Positions 27,083 to 36,554 of a DNA stretch of 64,000 nt are shown here, one piece after another. Each line of letters opens with the position of its first letter. Position 1 is the stretch's first letter. The position numbers and the translations under genes were made by a program. The stretch covers positions 434,001 to 498,000 of the forward strand of contig NZ_JABRWP010000002.1 of the NCBI RefSeq assembly GCF_013249045.1, read 5' to 3'. The stretch comes from Winogradskyella eckloniae. GTDB lineage: Bacteria; Bacteroidota; Bacteroidia; Flavobacteriales; Flavobacteriaceae. The notes below the pieces were generated by a model. That model did not search any database. It saw only the letters and a list, made by a program, of their open reading frames with translations, and was not told the DNA's origin.

Positions 27083-28417
27083 ATGGACAAACAAAACATT
27101 TCGGTAGGTCTAGATATAGGAACCACAAAAATTGTGGCCATGATTGGTCGCAAAAATGAGTATGATAAAGTTGAGATATTAGGTCTTGGTAAGGCTAAAA
27201 GTATGGGCGTACATCGTGGTGTAGTTAATAATATTACGCAAACGATTCAATCAATACAACAAGCGGTTCAAGAAGCAGAAGCAGCAGCTGCAGAGAAGAT
27301 TGAAGAAGTTACAGTTGGTATTGCAGGTCAGCACATACGAAGTTTACAACATAGTGATTATATCACACGACCAAATTCTGATATTGTTATTGACGAGGAT
27401 GATATTGATCGTTTAATCAATCAGGTACATAAATTAGTTATGCTTCCTGGCGAAGAAATTATCCATGTATTACCGCAAGAATTTAAGATTGATGGTCAAG
27501 CCGAAATTACAGAGCCTATTGGCATGTATGGTGGTCGACTAGAAGCTAATTTTCACGTGGTGGTTGGTCAGGTTTCATCCATCAGAAATATTGGTAGATG
27601 TATTAAAAGTTCTGGTTTAGAATTAGAAGGCATCACTTTAGAACCATTAGCTTCTGCAAATGCAGTCTTAAGCAGAGAAGAAAAAGAGGCTGGTGTAGCT
27701 TTAATTGATATAGGAGGAGGAACAACAGATTTGGCTGTTTTTAAAGATGGCATAATTCGTCATACAGCAGTGATTCCATTTGGTGGTAATGTCATTACGG
27801 AAGATATCAAAGAAGGGTGTTCTATTATTGAAAAACAAGCAGAGCTGTTAAAAGTGAAGTTTGGGTCGGCATGGCCAGGAGAAAATAAAGATAATGAGAT
27901 TGTGTCTATTCCTGGTTTACGCGGAAGAGAGCCAAAAGAAATTACATTAAAGAATTTGTCTAAAATTATTCACGCGAGAGTCGTGGAAATTATTGAGCAA
28001 GTTTTTGTTGAAATAAAAAATTACGGTCACGAGGAGCAAAAGAAAAAATTAATTGGAGGTATTGTATTAACAGGTGGAGGAAGCCAGTTAAAGCATTTAA
28101 AACAATTAGTAGAATATATTACAGGCATGGATACCAGAATTGGATATCCTAACGAGCACTTGGCAGGAGATAGTGATGAAGATATTGCTAGTCCGTTGTA
28201 TGCAACAGCCGTTGGTTTAGTGATGGATGGTTTAAAACGTCAAGAACGAAAAAAAGTAGAGCAAGTTGTAGAAGAAGAGATTGTTATTGAAAATGCAGCA
28301 GAAGAGACTATAGAGCCAGAAATTGAAATAAAAGAAGAAAAGCCCGTAAAAGAGCGTCGTTCGTTTTTAGATAAGTTAACCGAGCGTGTAAAAGATTTTT
28401 TAGATAATGCAGAGTAA
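27083..28417 (+). CDS. ftsA: cell division protein FtsA
   Basis: Actin-like ATPase that tethers FtsZ to the membrane. It has the phosphate-1 motif VGLDIGTTKIVAMIG, the inserted SHS2 (1C) domain, the phosphate-2 region IDIGGGTTDLAVF (about residues 204-216) and the adenosine motif LTGGGSQLK. A Glu-rich linker leads to a C-terminal amphipathic helix (RRSFLDKLTERVKDFLD) matching the membrane-targeting sequence. It starts 3 bases after ftsQ. Confidence 0.96.
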   Translation: MDKQNISVGLDIGTTKIVAMIGRKNEYDKVEILGLGKAKSMGVHRGVVNNITQTIQSIQQAVQEAEAAAAEKIEEVTVGIAGQHIRSLQHSDYITRPNSDIVIDEDDIDRLINQVHKLVMLPGEEIIHVLPQEFKIDGQAEITEPIGMYGGRLEANFHVVVGQVSSIRNIGRCIKSSGLELEGITLEPLASANAVLSREEKEAGVALIDIGGGTTDLAVFKDGIIRHTAVIPFGGNVITEDIKEGCSIIEKQAELLKVKFGSAWPGENKDNEIVSIPGLRGREPKEITLKNLSKIIHARVVEIIEQVFVEIKNYGHEEQKKKLIGGIVLTGGGSQLKHLKQLVEYITGMDTRIGYPNEHLAGDSDEDIASPLYATAVGLVMDGLKRQERKKVEQVVEEEIVIENAAEETIEPEIEIKEEKPVKERRSFLDKLTERVKDFLDNAE

Positions 28418-28481
28418 CAGCAACTAAAAATCTTGAAAGAGTAATAAAAATTAAAATTGAAAACCCATAATTACAAATAAA

Positions 28482-30452
28482 ATGAGTAACAGCAACGAAT
28501 TTGGAAACATTTCATTTGATTTGCCTAAGCATCAATCAAACGTCATCAAGGTTATTGGTGTCGGTGGAGGTGGAAGCAACGCCATCAATCACATGTTTCA
28601 GCAAGGCATTAAAGGTGTAGATTTTGTAATCTGTAATACAGATTCTCAAGCCCTTCAAAATAGTGGTGTACCAAACAAAATTCAATTAGGTGTAGCTTTA
28701 ACAGAAGGCTTAGGTGCAGGCGCAAATCCAGATGTAGGCGAAGAGGCAGCAATTGAAAGTTTAGAAGACATCCGTAGAATGTTAGATACCAATACAAAAA
28801 TGGTATTTATAACTGCAGGAATGGGTGGAGGAACTGGTACAGGAGCCGCACCAATTATTGCAAAAATGGCAAAAGAGCTAGACATCTTAACTGTTGGGAT
28901 TGTAACTATGCCGTTTCAATTTGAAGGAAAAATGCGTAATGCCCAAGCACAACGTGGTATCGAGAAACTACGATCTCATGTAGACTCCTTAGTTGTAATT
29001 AATAATAATAAGCTTCGCGAAGTTTATGGAAACCTAGGATTTAAAGCTGGTTTCTCAAAAGCAGATGAAGTCTTATCTACAGCCTCTCGTGGTATAGCAG
29101 AAGTGATTACACATCACTATACTCAGAATATTGATTTACGTGATGCTAAAACGGTTTTAAGCAATAGTGGAACAGCGATTATGGGATCTGCTACGGCTTC
29201 TGGTCAAACCAGAGCACAAGAAGCAATTATGAGTGCTTTAGATTCACCGTTACTTAATGATAATAAAATTACTGGAGCTAAAAACGTATTGTTGCTAATC
29301 GTTTCTGGATCTCAAGAAATTACAATTGATGAAATTGGTGAAATAAATGATCATATTCAAACCGAAGCTGGATTTGGAGCAAACATTATTATGGGTGTTG
29401 GTGAAGATGAAGGGTTACAAGAATCTATTTCTGTAACAATTATTGCGACAGGATTTGATCTCGATCAGCAAAATGAAATTTCAAATACTGAAACGAAAAA
29501 AGTAGTCCATGCTTTAGGAGAAACAACAGAAACGAGTACACAAGAAAAGGAGCCAGCTATTATCACGCCAGATATAGTTTTAGAAGCTGAAAAACCAGCA
29601 CCTGTTGTTCGTCATACTTTAGAAGAGGATGTAGAAGAGGTGAATATTGTAACTAAAGCAGAAGACAATAGTGGTACTAACTTAATTGAAACCACAGATA
29701 TTATAAAAAACATAAATGTTGTTTATGATGAAGTTTTAGATGCTCAACCAGACATCATTGAGCCAGTAGCAACCATTGAACCTGAGCCTACAATAGAGCC
29801 AGAAGATTTTGTTATTACGCCAATTGTAAACAAAGCCGAAAGAATAGAGGAACCTACAGAAGAGCAAATTACTTTTTCTTTCGATTTGCCAATTGCGAAT
29901 AAGAAAACCGAAGTAGAGGCTGAAGAGCCAAAAGCTGAAGAAGAAAAGATGTTTTTTAGTTTAGAGGAAGAAGTTAAGGATATAGACGTAAAAGAACCTG
30001 TTGAAATTATTTCTGTAACAGAAGTCAATGAACAAGGAGAAAAACGTTATGCGTTGGATGATTTTGAGACGTTTGAGTCTTCTTTAAATGCTAAAAACGA
30101 AATTGCAGAAGTAAAAGAAGAAGTAGTTTTTGAAAAGAAAACACTTGCTGTAGATGAACCATTAGAGATTTCTGAAGAAGAGATTGATCCTATGAATAGT
30201 CCTATTTCAGACTTACTTATTGCTCGTGCAGATGAGCGTAGAAGAAGAATGAAGGATTTTAACTATAAGTTTAATACAGCGAAAATAGACGAAATAGAAA
30301 AAGAACCTGCTTACAAAAGACAAGGTGTTAATTTAGAAGATGCACAGCATTCTTCTGAAACGAAAGCTTCTAGAATGTCTGTTGGTACAGATGAAAATGA
30401 TGATATTCAATTAAGAAGTAACAATTCATTTTTGCACGATAACGTGGATTAA
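28482..30452 (+). CDS. ftsZ: cell division GTPase FtsZ with long C-terminal extension
   Basis: Tubulin-like GTPase forming the Z ring. The GTPase core is residues 1 to about 330, with GVGGGGSNAINHM, the tubulin signature GGGTGTGAAP and the T7 loop NIDLRDAKTVLSNSG. An acidic, low-complexity region of about 320 residues follows, rich in Glu/Pro/Val with repeated I-x-P-E blocks. The 656 residues compare with about 383 in E. coli; long FtsZ tails are usual in Flavobacteriaceae. The extreme C-terminus is NNSFLHDNVD. It is the last gene before the cluster terminator. Confidence 0.96.
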   Translation: MSNSNEFGNISFDLPKHQSNVIKVIGVGGGGSNAINHMFQQGIKGVDFVICNTDSQALQNSGVPNKIQLGVALTEGLGAGANPDVGEEAAIESLEDIRRMLDTNTKMVFITAGMGGGTGTGAAPIIAKMAKELDILTVGIVTMPFQFEGKMRNAQAQRGIEKLRSHVDSLVVINNNKLREVYGNLGFKAGFSKADEVLSTASRGIAEVITHHYTQNIDLRDAKTVLSNSGTAIMGSATASGQTRAQEAIMSALDSPLLNDNKITGAKNVLLLIVSGSQEITIDEIGEINDHIQTEAGFGANIIMGVGEDEGLQESISVTIIATGFDLDQQNEISNTETKKVVHALGETTETSTQEKEPAIITPDIVLEAEKPAPVVRHTLEEDVEEVNIVTKAEDNSGTNLIETTDIIKNINVVYDEVLDAQPDIIEPVATIEPEPTIEPEDFVITPIVNKAERIEEPTEEQITFSFDLPIANKKTEVEAEEPKAEEEKMFFSLEEEVKDIDVKEPVEIISVTEVNEQGEKRYALDDFETFESSLNAKNEIAEVKEEVVFEKKTLAVDEPLEISEEEIDPMNSPISDLLIARADERRRRMKDFNYKFNTAKIDEIEKEPAYKRQGVNLEDAQHSSETKASRMSVGTDENDDIQLRSNNSFLHDNVD

Positions 30453-30490
30453 TAGCAAGTTTAGTGTATTGTGCAAAAGCACTTAGTACA

Positions 30491-30527
30491 AGCCCAAAAA
30501 GTTCCTCCAGCTTTTTGGGCTTTTTGT
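30491..30527 (+). terminator. Rho-independent terminator of the dcw cluster
   Basis: Stem arms AGCCCAAAAAG (30491-30501) and CTTTTTGGGCT (30511-30521) enclose a 9-base loop and run into TTTTTG. It lies 38 bases after the ftsZ stop. Confidence 0.88.
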
Positions 30528-30613
30528 TTATTTATAGTTTACCAATAGAGGATTTCTATAGTATTACAAGCAAAACTTTTTGTTATCTTCGCACTTCTTA
30601 AATAATCTAAAAT

Positions 30614-31063
30614 ATGAGTTTACAAGTTGATATTATGACTGCAATGAAAGCAGCAATGAAGGATAAAAATCAAACAGCATTAGCTGCTTTAAGAGCTGTG
30701 AAATCGGAAATATTATTAGCACAAACGGCTACGGGTTCTAAAGAAGATATTTCTGAAGATGAAGAAATAAAGATATTGTCTAAAATGGTAAAACAGCGTA
30801 AAGATAGTGCTGCTATATTTTTAGAGCAAGATCGAAATGATTTAGCTGAACCAGAATTAGCTCAAGCTGAAATTATCAGCCAATTTTTACCAGAAGCCTT
30901 AAGCGAAGATGAAATTGAGAAAGTGGTTGTAAAAACTATAGAACAAGTTGGTGCAGAAGGTATGAAAGATATGGGGAAGGTTATGGGAATAGTGAGTAAA
31001 GAATTAGCAGGACAGGCAGATGGTAAAACTATATCTAATATTGTAAAGGCTAAGTTGTCTTAG
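30614..31063 (+). CDS. yqeY: GatB/YqeY domain protein
   Basis: Small helical protein of the YqeY family, related to the tRNA-binding tail domain of GatB, with an unproven role in tRNA-dependent amidation or tRNA binding. The 149 residues match the family, with ALRAVKSEILLA near the N-terminus, ISQFLPEALSEDEI, and the C-terminal GMKDMGKVMGIVSKELAGQADGKTISNIVK. An upstream TATCTTCG resembles a -7 promoter element. It is followed by tRNA-Arg. Confidence 0.9.
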   Translation: MSLQVDIMTAMKAAMKDKNQTALAALRAVKSEILLAQTATGSKEDISEDEEIKILSKMVKQRKDSAAIFLEQDRNDLAEPELAQAEIISQFLPEALSEDEIEKVVVKTIEQVGAEGMKDMGKVMGIVSKELAGQADGKTISNIVKAKLS

Positions 31064-31104
31064 AATAAATAAGATTAAAGGCATCTGTTTTTAAGGATGT
31101 TTAT

Positions 31105-31178
31105 GGCCTCGTAGTTCAACTGGATAGAATATCAGATTTCGGCTCTGAGGGTTGGAGGTTCGAATCCTCTCGAGGTCA
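31105..31178 (+). tRNA. tRNA-Arg (anticodon TCG)
   Basis: A 74-base cloverleaf. Acceptor arms are GGCCTCG / CGAGGTC with one G-T pair, and the discriminator base is A. The D arm GTTC...GAAT is followed by anticodon stem TCAGA/TCTGA enclosing loop TTTCGGC, so the anticodon is TCG. The T arm has loop TTCGAAT. CCA is not encoded, as usual in Bacteroidota. Confidence 0.93.
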
Positions 31179-31183
31179 CGGAT

Positions 31184-31245
31184 AAATCAAAAAGTTGCAC
31201 GTCAAATCAAGCTCGCTTGAATTTGTAAGTGCAACTTTTTGATTT
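31184..31245. repeat. 17-bp perfect inverted repeat after tRNA-Arg
   Basis: AAATCAAAAAGTTGCAC (31184-31200) pairs perfectly with GTGCAACTTTTTGATTT (31229-31245), starting six bases after the tRNA. The T-rich right arm means it may terminate tRNA transcription. The right arm is also part of the tandem repeat unit that follows. Confidence 0.75.
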
Positions 31246-31482
31246 TCAAAACGGAGTTTTTGAGGATGCGAAGCCATCCTAACTAAAGTAGAAATAAAAA
31301 AGTTAGAAAGTGGTTTAGCTCGCTTGAATTTGTAAGTGCAACTTTTTGATTTTCAAAACGGAGTTTTTGAGGATGCGAAGCCATCCTAACTAAAGTAGAA
31401 ATAAAAAAGTTAGAAAGTGATTTAGCTCGCTTGAATTTGTAAGTGCAACTTTTTGATTTTCAAAACGGAGTTTTTTGAGGAT
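31210..31482. repeat. 107-bp tandem repeat, about 2.5 copies
   Basis: The unit beginning AGCTCGCTTGAATTTGTAAG starts at 31210, 31317 and 31424, so the period is exactly 107. The first two units are almost identical, and the third is truncated after GAGGATG at about 31482. The region between tRNA-Arg (31178) and the next gene end (31524) holds nothing else; no ORF spans it. Confidence 0.9.
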
Positions 31483-31523
31483 GTGTATTACCGTTCTGTA
31501 TTGCTTCATTTTTGTTTTTGTAG

Positions 31524-32387
31524 CTATTCCAAGACTACTTCTAATATGTTCGCGTTTCCATTGTCCGCTTCGTTAGAAATAAATAAACGACCATCATCGC
31601 TAAATGTTAATCCTTCTGGCTGAGCAAATTGTTTTTTATTTAACTTAATGGCATTTTTAATGATGCCTTCATTATTCAATATAATTAGTTTTGGATTTTT
31701 ACCCTCTAAAACATAAATATCTTGAGTCATAGGATGCACGGCAATTTCAGATGGACATAAAGTATTACGGATATGTTTGTGTTTAAAGTCTTTTAAAATT
31801 TCAGATTTTAGGTTCACACTAAAAACAGGTATAGTATCAACGGTTTTAGTGTCTAATGGAATTTTATATACGCTTCTTAAGTGTTTTGGGCCTAAGTCTT
31901 TATCTTTTGGAGATATTAATAATTGATTGTTTTGGGTATCAAAAGTTAGGCTTTCCATATTGTTGTCAGCATCAAAAACAGTTTTGATTTTAGACGTTTT
32001 TATAGCCTTAGTATTATAATTTGAAAGTGCATAGATTAAGCCATCGCTTCGTAAAACATAAGCATCGTTGTTGTGAATTGCAATAGCTTCATAATCACCA
32101 TGACCAGCAAACTTTATGGTTTTTAGAATAGAATTAATTTTAATATCATAGATGAAAATATAACCATCTTCATCTTGTATACATGCAAATGTATTTTCAT
32201 TAATCCAAGCAATACCACTGACTTCGTTTAATATATCAGGTAAAACATGCGTATTTTTAATGGTGTATTTATGGGTGGAATAGCTTTCTTGTTTTACATC
32301 AATAAAATTATGTTTGTAAAAGAAAAAACCAACTATGAATGTAAATAACACAATGGAGATGCCTAAAATGGCATTAGAGGTTTTCAT
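31524..32387 (-). CDS. SdiA-regulated-like beta-propeller protein
   Basis: Membrane-anchored or exported protein with one N-terminal hydrophobic helix (about residues 6-25), followed by a repeating beta-strand pattern resembling the SdiA-regulated / SMP-30-like propeller family. Supporting segments are LNEVSGIAWI, GHGDYEAIAI, CPSEIAVHPMTQDIYVLEG and FAQPEGLTFSDDGRLFISNEADNGN. Such proteins may bind or hydrolyse small molecules, but no function is established. Its start overlaps the end of the FUSC gene by 14 bases, so the two are likely co-expressed. Confidence 0.75.
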   Translation of the reverse strand: MKTSNAILGISIVLFTFIVGFFFYKHNFIDVKQESYSTHKYTIKNTHVLPDILNEVSGIAWINENTFACIQDEDGYIFIYDIKINSILKTIKFAGHGDYEAIAIHNNDAYVLRSDGLIYALSNYNTKAIKTSKIKTVFDADNNMESLTFDTQNNQLLISPKDKDLGPKHLRSVYKIPLDTKTVDTIPVFSVNLKSEILKDFKHKHIRNTLCPSEIAVHPMTQDIYVLEGKNPKLIILNNEGIIKNAIKLNKKQFAQPEGLTFSDDGRLFISNEADNGNANILEVVLE

Positions 32388-34659
32388 AATTTTTTATCTT
32401 AAATTTTGCTGTTAATTTCAATAGTTTTTCACTTAAGCTAAATAGCCAATATAGTTGTTCTCTAACCAAATGCGCTTCCTTGTGCGTGCGTTCGTTTTTT
32501 GTCTGAAAAAAATCATCATTACCAAGTTCATTATCTGAAAAGTGAAAAGGTGTGGTTTTAAAGACAGCATTGCTAGTTGCAGAATTTTCAAAGTCAATAG
32601 TTTTCAATTGTATGCAGGCTAAGTCGAGATTATCTAGAATTTTTTTAGATATCCTTTCAAAGTCTTCAGAGGCGTTAGATGTTGGGTTGTTTTGAGTATA
32701 AGTGCTAAGTGATGCCAATGACGCTAAGAGACTATTGTTTATAACTACAAGTTGGTAAATGTCATCGATATGGTTTTGTTTGGATTCTGGTTCTTGTGCC
32801 ATTCTCTGAAATGCGGCACTTAAGTTAGACATTTCTACAAAGGCTTCCTTTCTATTAATTTTTAAGCTCGTTGGAATAGTTCCTTTTTTTTGATAAAAGT
32901 TGCTAATAGATTTAAAAAACGCTGTATTAGCTTTTAAGCTATCTTTAATATGATCGCCAATTTCCATAAATGACCAAGCCGGAAAGAGCCAGCGCATTGC
33001 TGCATAAGATAAGGTTGCTCCAATGAGTGTGTCAAAAACTCTAAACTGAATGACCGTAAGAATATTAGGTTCTAAAATTCCATATATTAAAATTACACTC
33101 AAGGTAATAAAGGTAGCAGATGCTTTATAGTTTTTTTGTACCATAGAGAATGCAACAACTATAGATAGTACACCTAAAGCACCATAGATATACGGATTGC
33201 TAATTATAAACACTAAACCAGTAGCTAAAACTGCTCCAATAACTGTACCGATGATTCGGTCTTTGGAGCGCTCTTTGGTAAGACCATAACTTGGTCGCAT
33301 TATTACAATAATAGTAAGGATAATCCAATACGGATTCTGAAAATCGAAAAATAAGCCAATACCATATCCTATCATAACAACAACAGATAGGCGCAAAGAG
33401 TGTTTAAAAATGGTAGACCTATAACTTAGATTTCTAAGGATTAATCTTGGGTTGTAATCTCGTCGTTTTATAAATCGAATTAATTTATCGTTTTTAATGT
33501 AATCATTAGAAGTTAAGTCTGGATTGCCCAGTAACCATTTAATTTTCTTTAATTTTTCAAATTGCTTTTTTTGATAATCTAAGAAATTTTGGAGCATCAG
33601 ATATTGCTCATATTCTTCTAATTGATTGGCATCTTTAAATATTAAAATTTCTGTTTCAAGCTTTATCAATACATCAGAAATCACTTTATTAGATGGTAGA
33701 CGTTTTGAATTATTTAGATGTTTGGAAATAGATTTTAATTGATGCGATAGTTCTAAAATTATTTTCTGAAAATGTGTTTTAAACTGCGGATGATTTGCAA
33801 AAAAGACATCCATTTTATTGTAGTTCACAGGATTTGCAATGGCTGTTTCTAACATTTCTATGAGTTGACCTAATATCAATAGTCTTCTGCTGTGGTAGTT
33901 AGATTTTCCTGAACTTTTTCGAGATAATATTAGAATTTCACGTAAGGTTTCATGATGTTCTGTGAGTTCACTTTGTAGGTTTAAAAGTTGAACCTGCAAC
34001 TCGTCTCTGTTGGGCTGTTCTCCAATTAATTGCCTTCTGGTATCTAATAGTTGAGCTGTTAATAAAAATGTTTCGATTAACGCTTCTTCGGTTTGGGCCT
34101 TAGGGTTAAAGTAATACCAAATTGTAGAGAGTATTAAATACCATAGACCGCCAACACCAATGAGCAACGCAAACTGATAAACTTCTAAATTTTCTAATCG
34201 GTGTGCAAAACTTAATACTAATGCTAATAAACCTGAAAAACTTATTAATGAAGCTCTAAATCCATAAATTGAAATAAAGGCAATACAAAAGGTTAAAATA
34301 CCAAGAACAGGGAAGAGTAGGTAGTTTGAAATGTTTAAGTAGCCACCAATAAAGCTTATTATTACAACTAATAGCGAGGAGAATAATATACCAATTTGTT
34401 TATGTTTTAAGTTGCCACTAACATCACTTGGAGAACACCAAAATGCACCAAAACAAAGCGCAAGACCAATTTCTAATTGATCGGCTATAATACCGCAGAT
34501 AATTGGAGTTGTTACAGCAATACTTATTAATACCGCTTTAGAAAAGCTGGTGCTTTTAAAGAATTCGATTAATTCCTTAGCATGTTTTGAAATAAGTTTT
34601 AAAATAGGTGTTTTGATTTTATCATTCTTTACAAAGATACGATTTGATAAGTAAAGCAA
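32374..34659 (-). CDS. FUSC-family (YccS/YhfK-like) inner-membrane transporter
   Basis: Large membrane protein related to YccS and the aromatic-acid exporter family. Two clusters of about six helices (residues about 40-185 and 415-555) are separated and followed by long cytoplasmic helical regions. The segment NPYWIILTIIVIMRPSYGLTKERSKDRIIGTVIGA is typical of the FUSC core. The transported compound is unknown. The start is uncertain: the ORF opens with TTG at 34659, has no in-frame ATG for about 250 codons, and a -7-like TATCTTTG (minus strand, 34632-34639) lies just inside the predicted 5' end. Confidence 0.82.
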   Translation of the reverse strand: MLYLSNRIFVKNDKIKTPILKLISKHAKELIEFFKSTSFSKAVLISIAVTTPIICGIIADQLEIGLALCFGAFWCSPSDVSGNLKHKQIGILFSSLLVVIISFIGGYLNISNYLLFPVLGILTFCIAFISIYGFRASLISFSGLLALVLSFAHRLENLEVYQFALLIGVGGLWYLILSTIWYYFNPKAQTEEALIETFLLTAQLLDTRRQLIGEQPNRDELQVQLLNLQSELTEHHETLREILILSRKSSGKSNYHSRRLLILGQLIEMLETAIANPVNYNKMDVFFANHPQFKTHFQKIILELSHQLKSISKHLNNSKRLPSNKVISDVLIKLETEILIFKDANQLEEYEQYLMLQNFLDYQKKQFEKLKKIKWLLGNPDLTSNDYIKNDKLIRFIKRRDYNPRLILRNLSYRSTIFKHSLRLSVVVMIGYGIGLFFDFQNPYWIILTIIVIMRPSYGLTKERSKDRIIGTVIGAVLATGLVFIISNPYIYGALGVLSIVVAFSMVQKNYKASATFITLSVILIYGILEPNILTVIQFRVFDTLIGATLSYAAMRWLFPAWSFMEIGDHIKDSLKANTAFFKSISNFYQKKGTIPTSLKINRKEAFVEMSNLSAAFQRMAQEPESKQNHIDDIYQLVVINNSLLASLASLSTYTQNNPTSNASEDFERISKKILDNLDLACIQLKTIDFENSATSNAVFKTTPFHFSDNELGNDDFFQTKNERTHKEAHLVREQLYWLFSLSEKLLKLTAKFKIKNYENL

Positions 34660-34724
34660 CTGCGTTTATTCTGATACTGTAAATCAATAGTTTAAAAAAA
34701 AGCAGAGCTTTTAGAATATAAGAG

Positions 34725-36314
34725 CTATTTCATAATCCGAGTTAACTGAAAGAACTTCTTATAATCTTCAGGAATTGTATCAACGTTAAGTAAGCTACCT
34801 GTTTTCATAGGAGGATAAATATCGTGATAGGTTTTTACGTTGTACAGGCCAATACGTTTACTAATGTGGTCTCTCGTTAATTCACTAGGGCTATTAAGAC
34901 CAGCTGCAGCTACTAATTCTAAGAAGGAATGAATTGTAGCTTCATGATAACGTTTAGCTCTAGGAGCCTTGTCCTCTACAACCAATCCTTTTACTAAAGA
35001 TGCGTTTTGTGTTGCTACACCAACAGGGCAAGTATTAGTGTTACATTGCAAGGCTTGAATACAACCTATGGATAACATCATTGCACGTGCACTATTACAG
35101 CCATCGGCTCCCAATGCTATAGCTCTTGCCATATGAAAACCTGTAATTATTTTACCAGCAACAATGACCTTTATTTCTTTTCTTATATCAAATCCTACGA
35201 GTGTATCATGAACAAAAATTAAACCTTCACGTAATGGCATTCCCATAGAGTTCGAGAACTCAACAGGAGCCGCACCAGTTCCACCTTCTCCACCGTCTAC
35301 AGTTATAAAATCTGGGTAAATACCTGTGTGGATCATGGCTTCACAAAAGTCCATAAATTCTTGTTTTCTTCCCAAACATAATTTAAAACCAACGGGCTTA
35401 CCATCAGAGAGGTCTCTAAGTTTTTTAATAAAATGCATAAACTGAATTGGGTTAGAAAACGCAGAATGCGATGGAGGAGAGTGTACTGCTATACCAGGTT
35501 TTACATGTCTTATTTTTGCAATTTCTTCGGTGTTTTTAGATGCTGGTAAAATTCCTCCATGTCCAGGTTTGGCACCTTGAGATAATTTTATCTCAATCAT
35601 TTTTACTTCTGGTTTTAAAGCGTTTTCTCTAAATGTAACTTCATTAAATGTGCCATCTTCTTTTCTGCAACCAAAATATCCTGTACCTACTTGCCATATT
35701 AAATCGCCTCCATTTTCTAAATGATAATTACTTATGCCACCTTCTCCAGTATTGTGCGCAAAATTGCCCATTTTGGCTCCTTTGTTTAAAGCTAAAACAG
35801 CATTTTTACTCAGTGAACCAAAACTCATTGCAGATATGTTTAACAAACTCGATGAGTATGGCTGTTTACAATCTTTACCTCCAATTATTAATCTTGGGAA
35901 TTCTCCAATGTCTTTAGGGTTTTGTTTTGCATACATAGAATGTTCTAGCCATTCGTAACCAGAATGGTATAGGTCCATTTGCGTGCCAAAAGGCTCAGTG
36001 TCATTTTCGCCTTTTGCTCTTCGATAGATTAATGATCGCAATATTCTGTTTAAGGGTCTACCTTGGGTGTCTGTTTCAACAAAGTATTGCATTATTTCTG
36101 GCCTGATTGCTTCTAGCATGTATCTAAAACGTCCTAATAATGGGAAATTTCGTCGAATAGTATGTGAGGTTTGCATAATATCAAAAAGCCCCATAATAAT
36201 TAAGGGGCCTATTAATAAAAATGCCCATAAAATAGGTTGCCAGATAAAAGCAATGCCAACAATTGCTAAAACAATAATTATAGAAATGATTAAAAATTGT
36301 TCACGTACTTTCAT
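34725..36314 (-). CDS. membrane-anchored FMN-binding glutamate-synthase-family protein
   Basis: Stand-alone homologue of the FMN/synthase domain of the glutamate synthase large subunit (GltB), without amidotransferase domain. Two N-terminal hydrophobic helices (about residues 8-46) anchor it to the membrane. The core has SAMSFGSLSKNA, GEGG, GAKPGHGG, VDGGEGGTGAAP and the cluster C418-x5-C424-x4-C429, which matches the 3Fe-4S ligand spacing of glutamate synthase. No GltD partner is nearby. The reaction of this subfamily is not established, so glutamate synthesis should not be assumed. Confidence 0.88.
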   Translation of the reverse strand: MKVREQFLIISIIIVLAIVGIAFIWQPILWAFLLIGPLIIMGLFDIMQTSHTIRRNFPLLGRFRYMLEAIRPEIMQYFVETDTQGRPLNRILRSLIYRRAKGENDTEPFGTQMDLYHSGYEWLEHSMYAKQNPKDIGEFPRLIIGGKDCKQPYSSSLLNISAMSFGSLSKNAVLALNKGAKMGNFAHNTGEGGISNYHLENGGDLIWQVGTGYFGCRKEDGTFNEVTFRENALKPEVKMIEIKLSQGAKPGHGGILPASKNTEEIAKIRHVKPGIAVHSPPSHSAFSNPIQFMHFIKKLRDLSDGKPVGFKLCLGRKQEFMDFCEAMIHTGIYPDFITVDGGEGGTGAAPVEFSNSMGMPLREGLIFVHDTLVGFDIRKEIKVIVAGKIITGFHMARAIALGADGCNSARAMMLSIGCIQALQCNTNTCPVGVATQNASLVKGLVVEDKAPRAKRYHEATIHSFLELVAAAGLNSPSELTRDHISKRIGLYNVKTYHDIYPPMKTGSLLNVDTIPEDYKKFFQLTRIMK

Positions 36315-36554
36315 AGAAAATAATATTAGAAAAAAATTAGGAAATTATGCTGTCTTAAGAATTCTGATGTAAATATAATAATTATACAACATTAGTAATA
36401 CGGTCTAATATGATAAAAACTATATGGATTGGTTATTTGCTATTTATATTTAATGCGTGCTGTTCGGAGAAATTATTTATTGAAATAAAAATGATTGTTA
36501 GAATAGTTTCTTTATTTTCATCGTTTCCATATTTAAATAAAAACTTAAGACTAG

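Noticed and set aside
31210-31482. Possible CRISPR array after tRNA-Arg
   Set aside because: The whole 107-base unit is repeated, including what would be spacers, and no cas genes are present. It is a tandem duplication.
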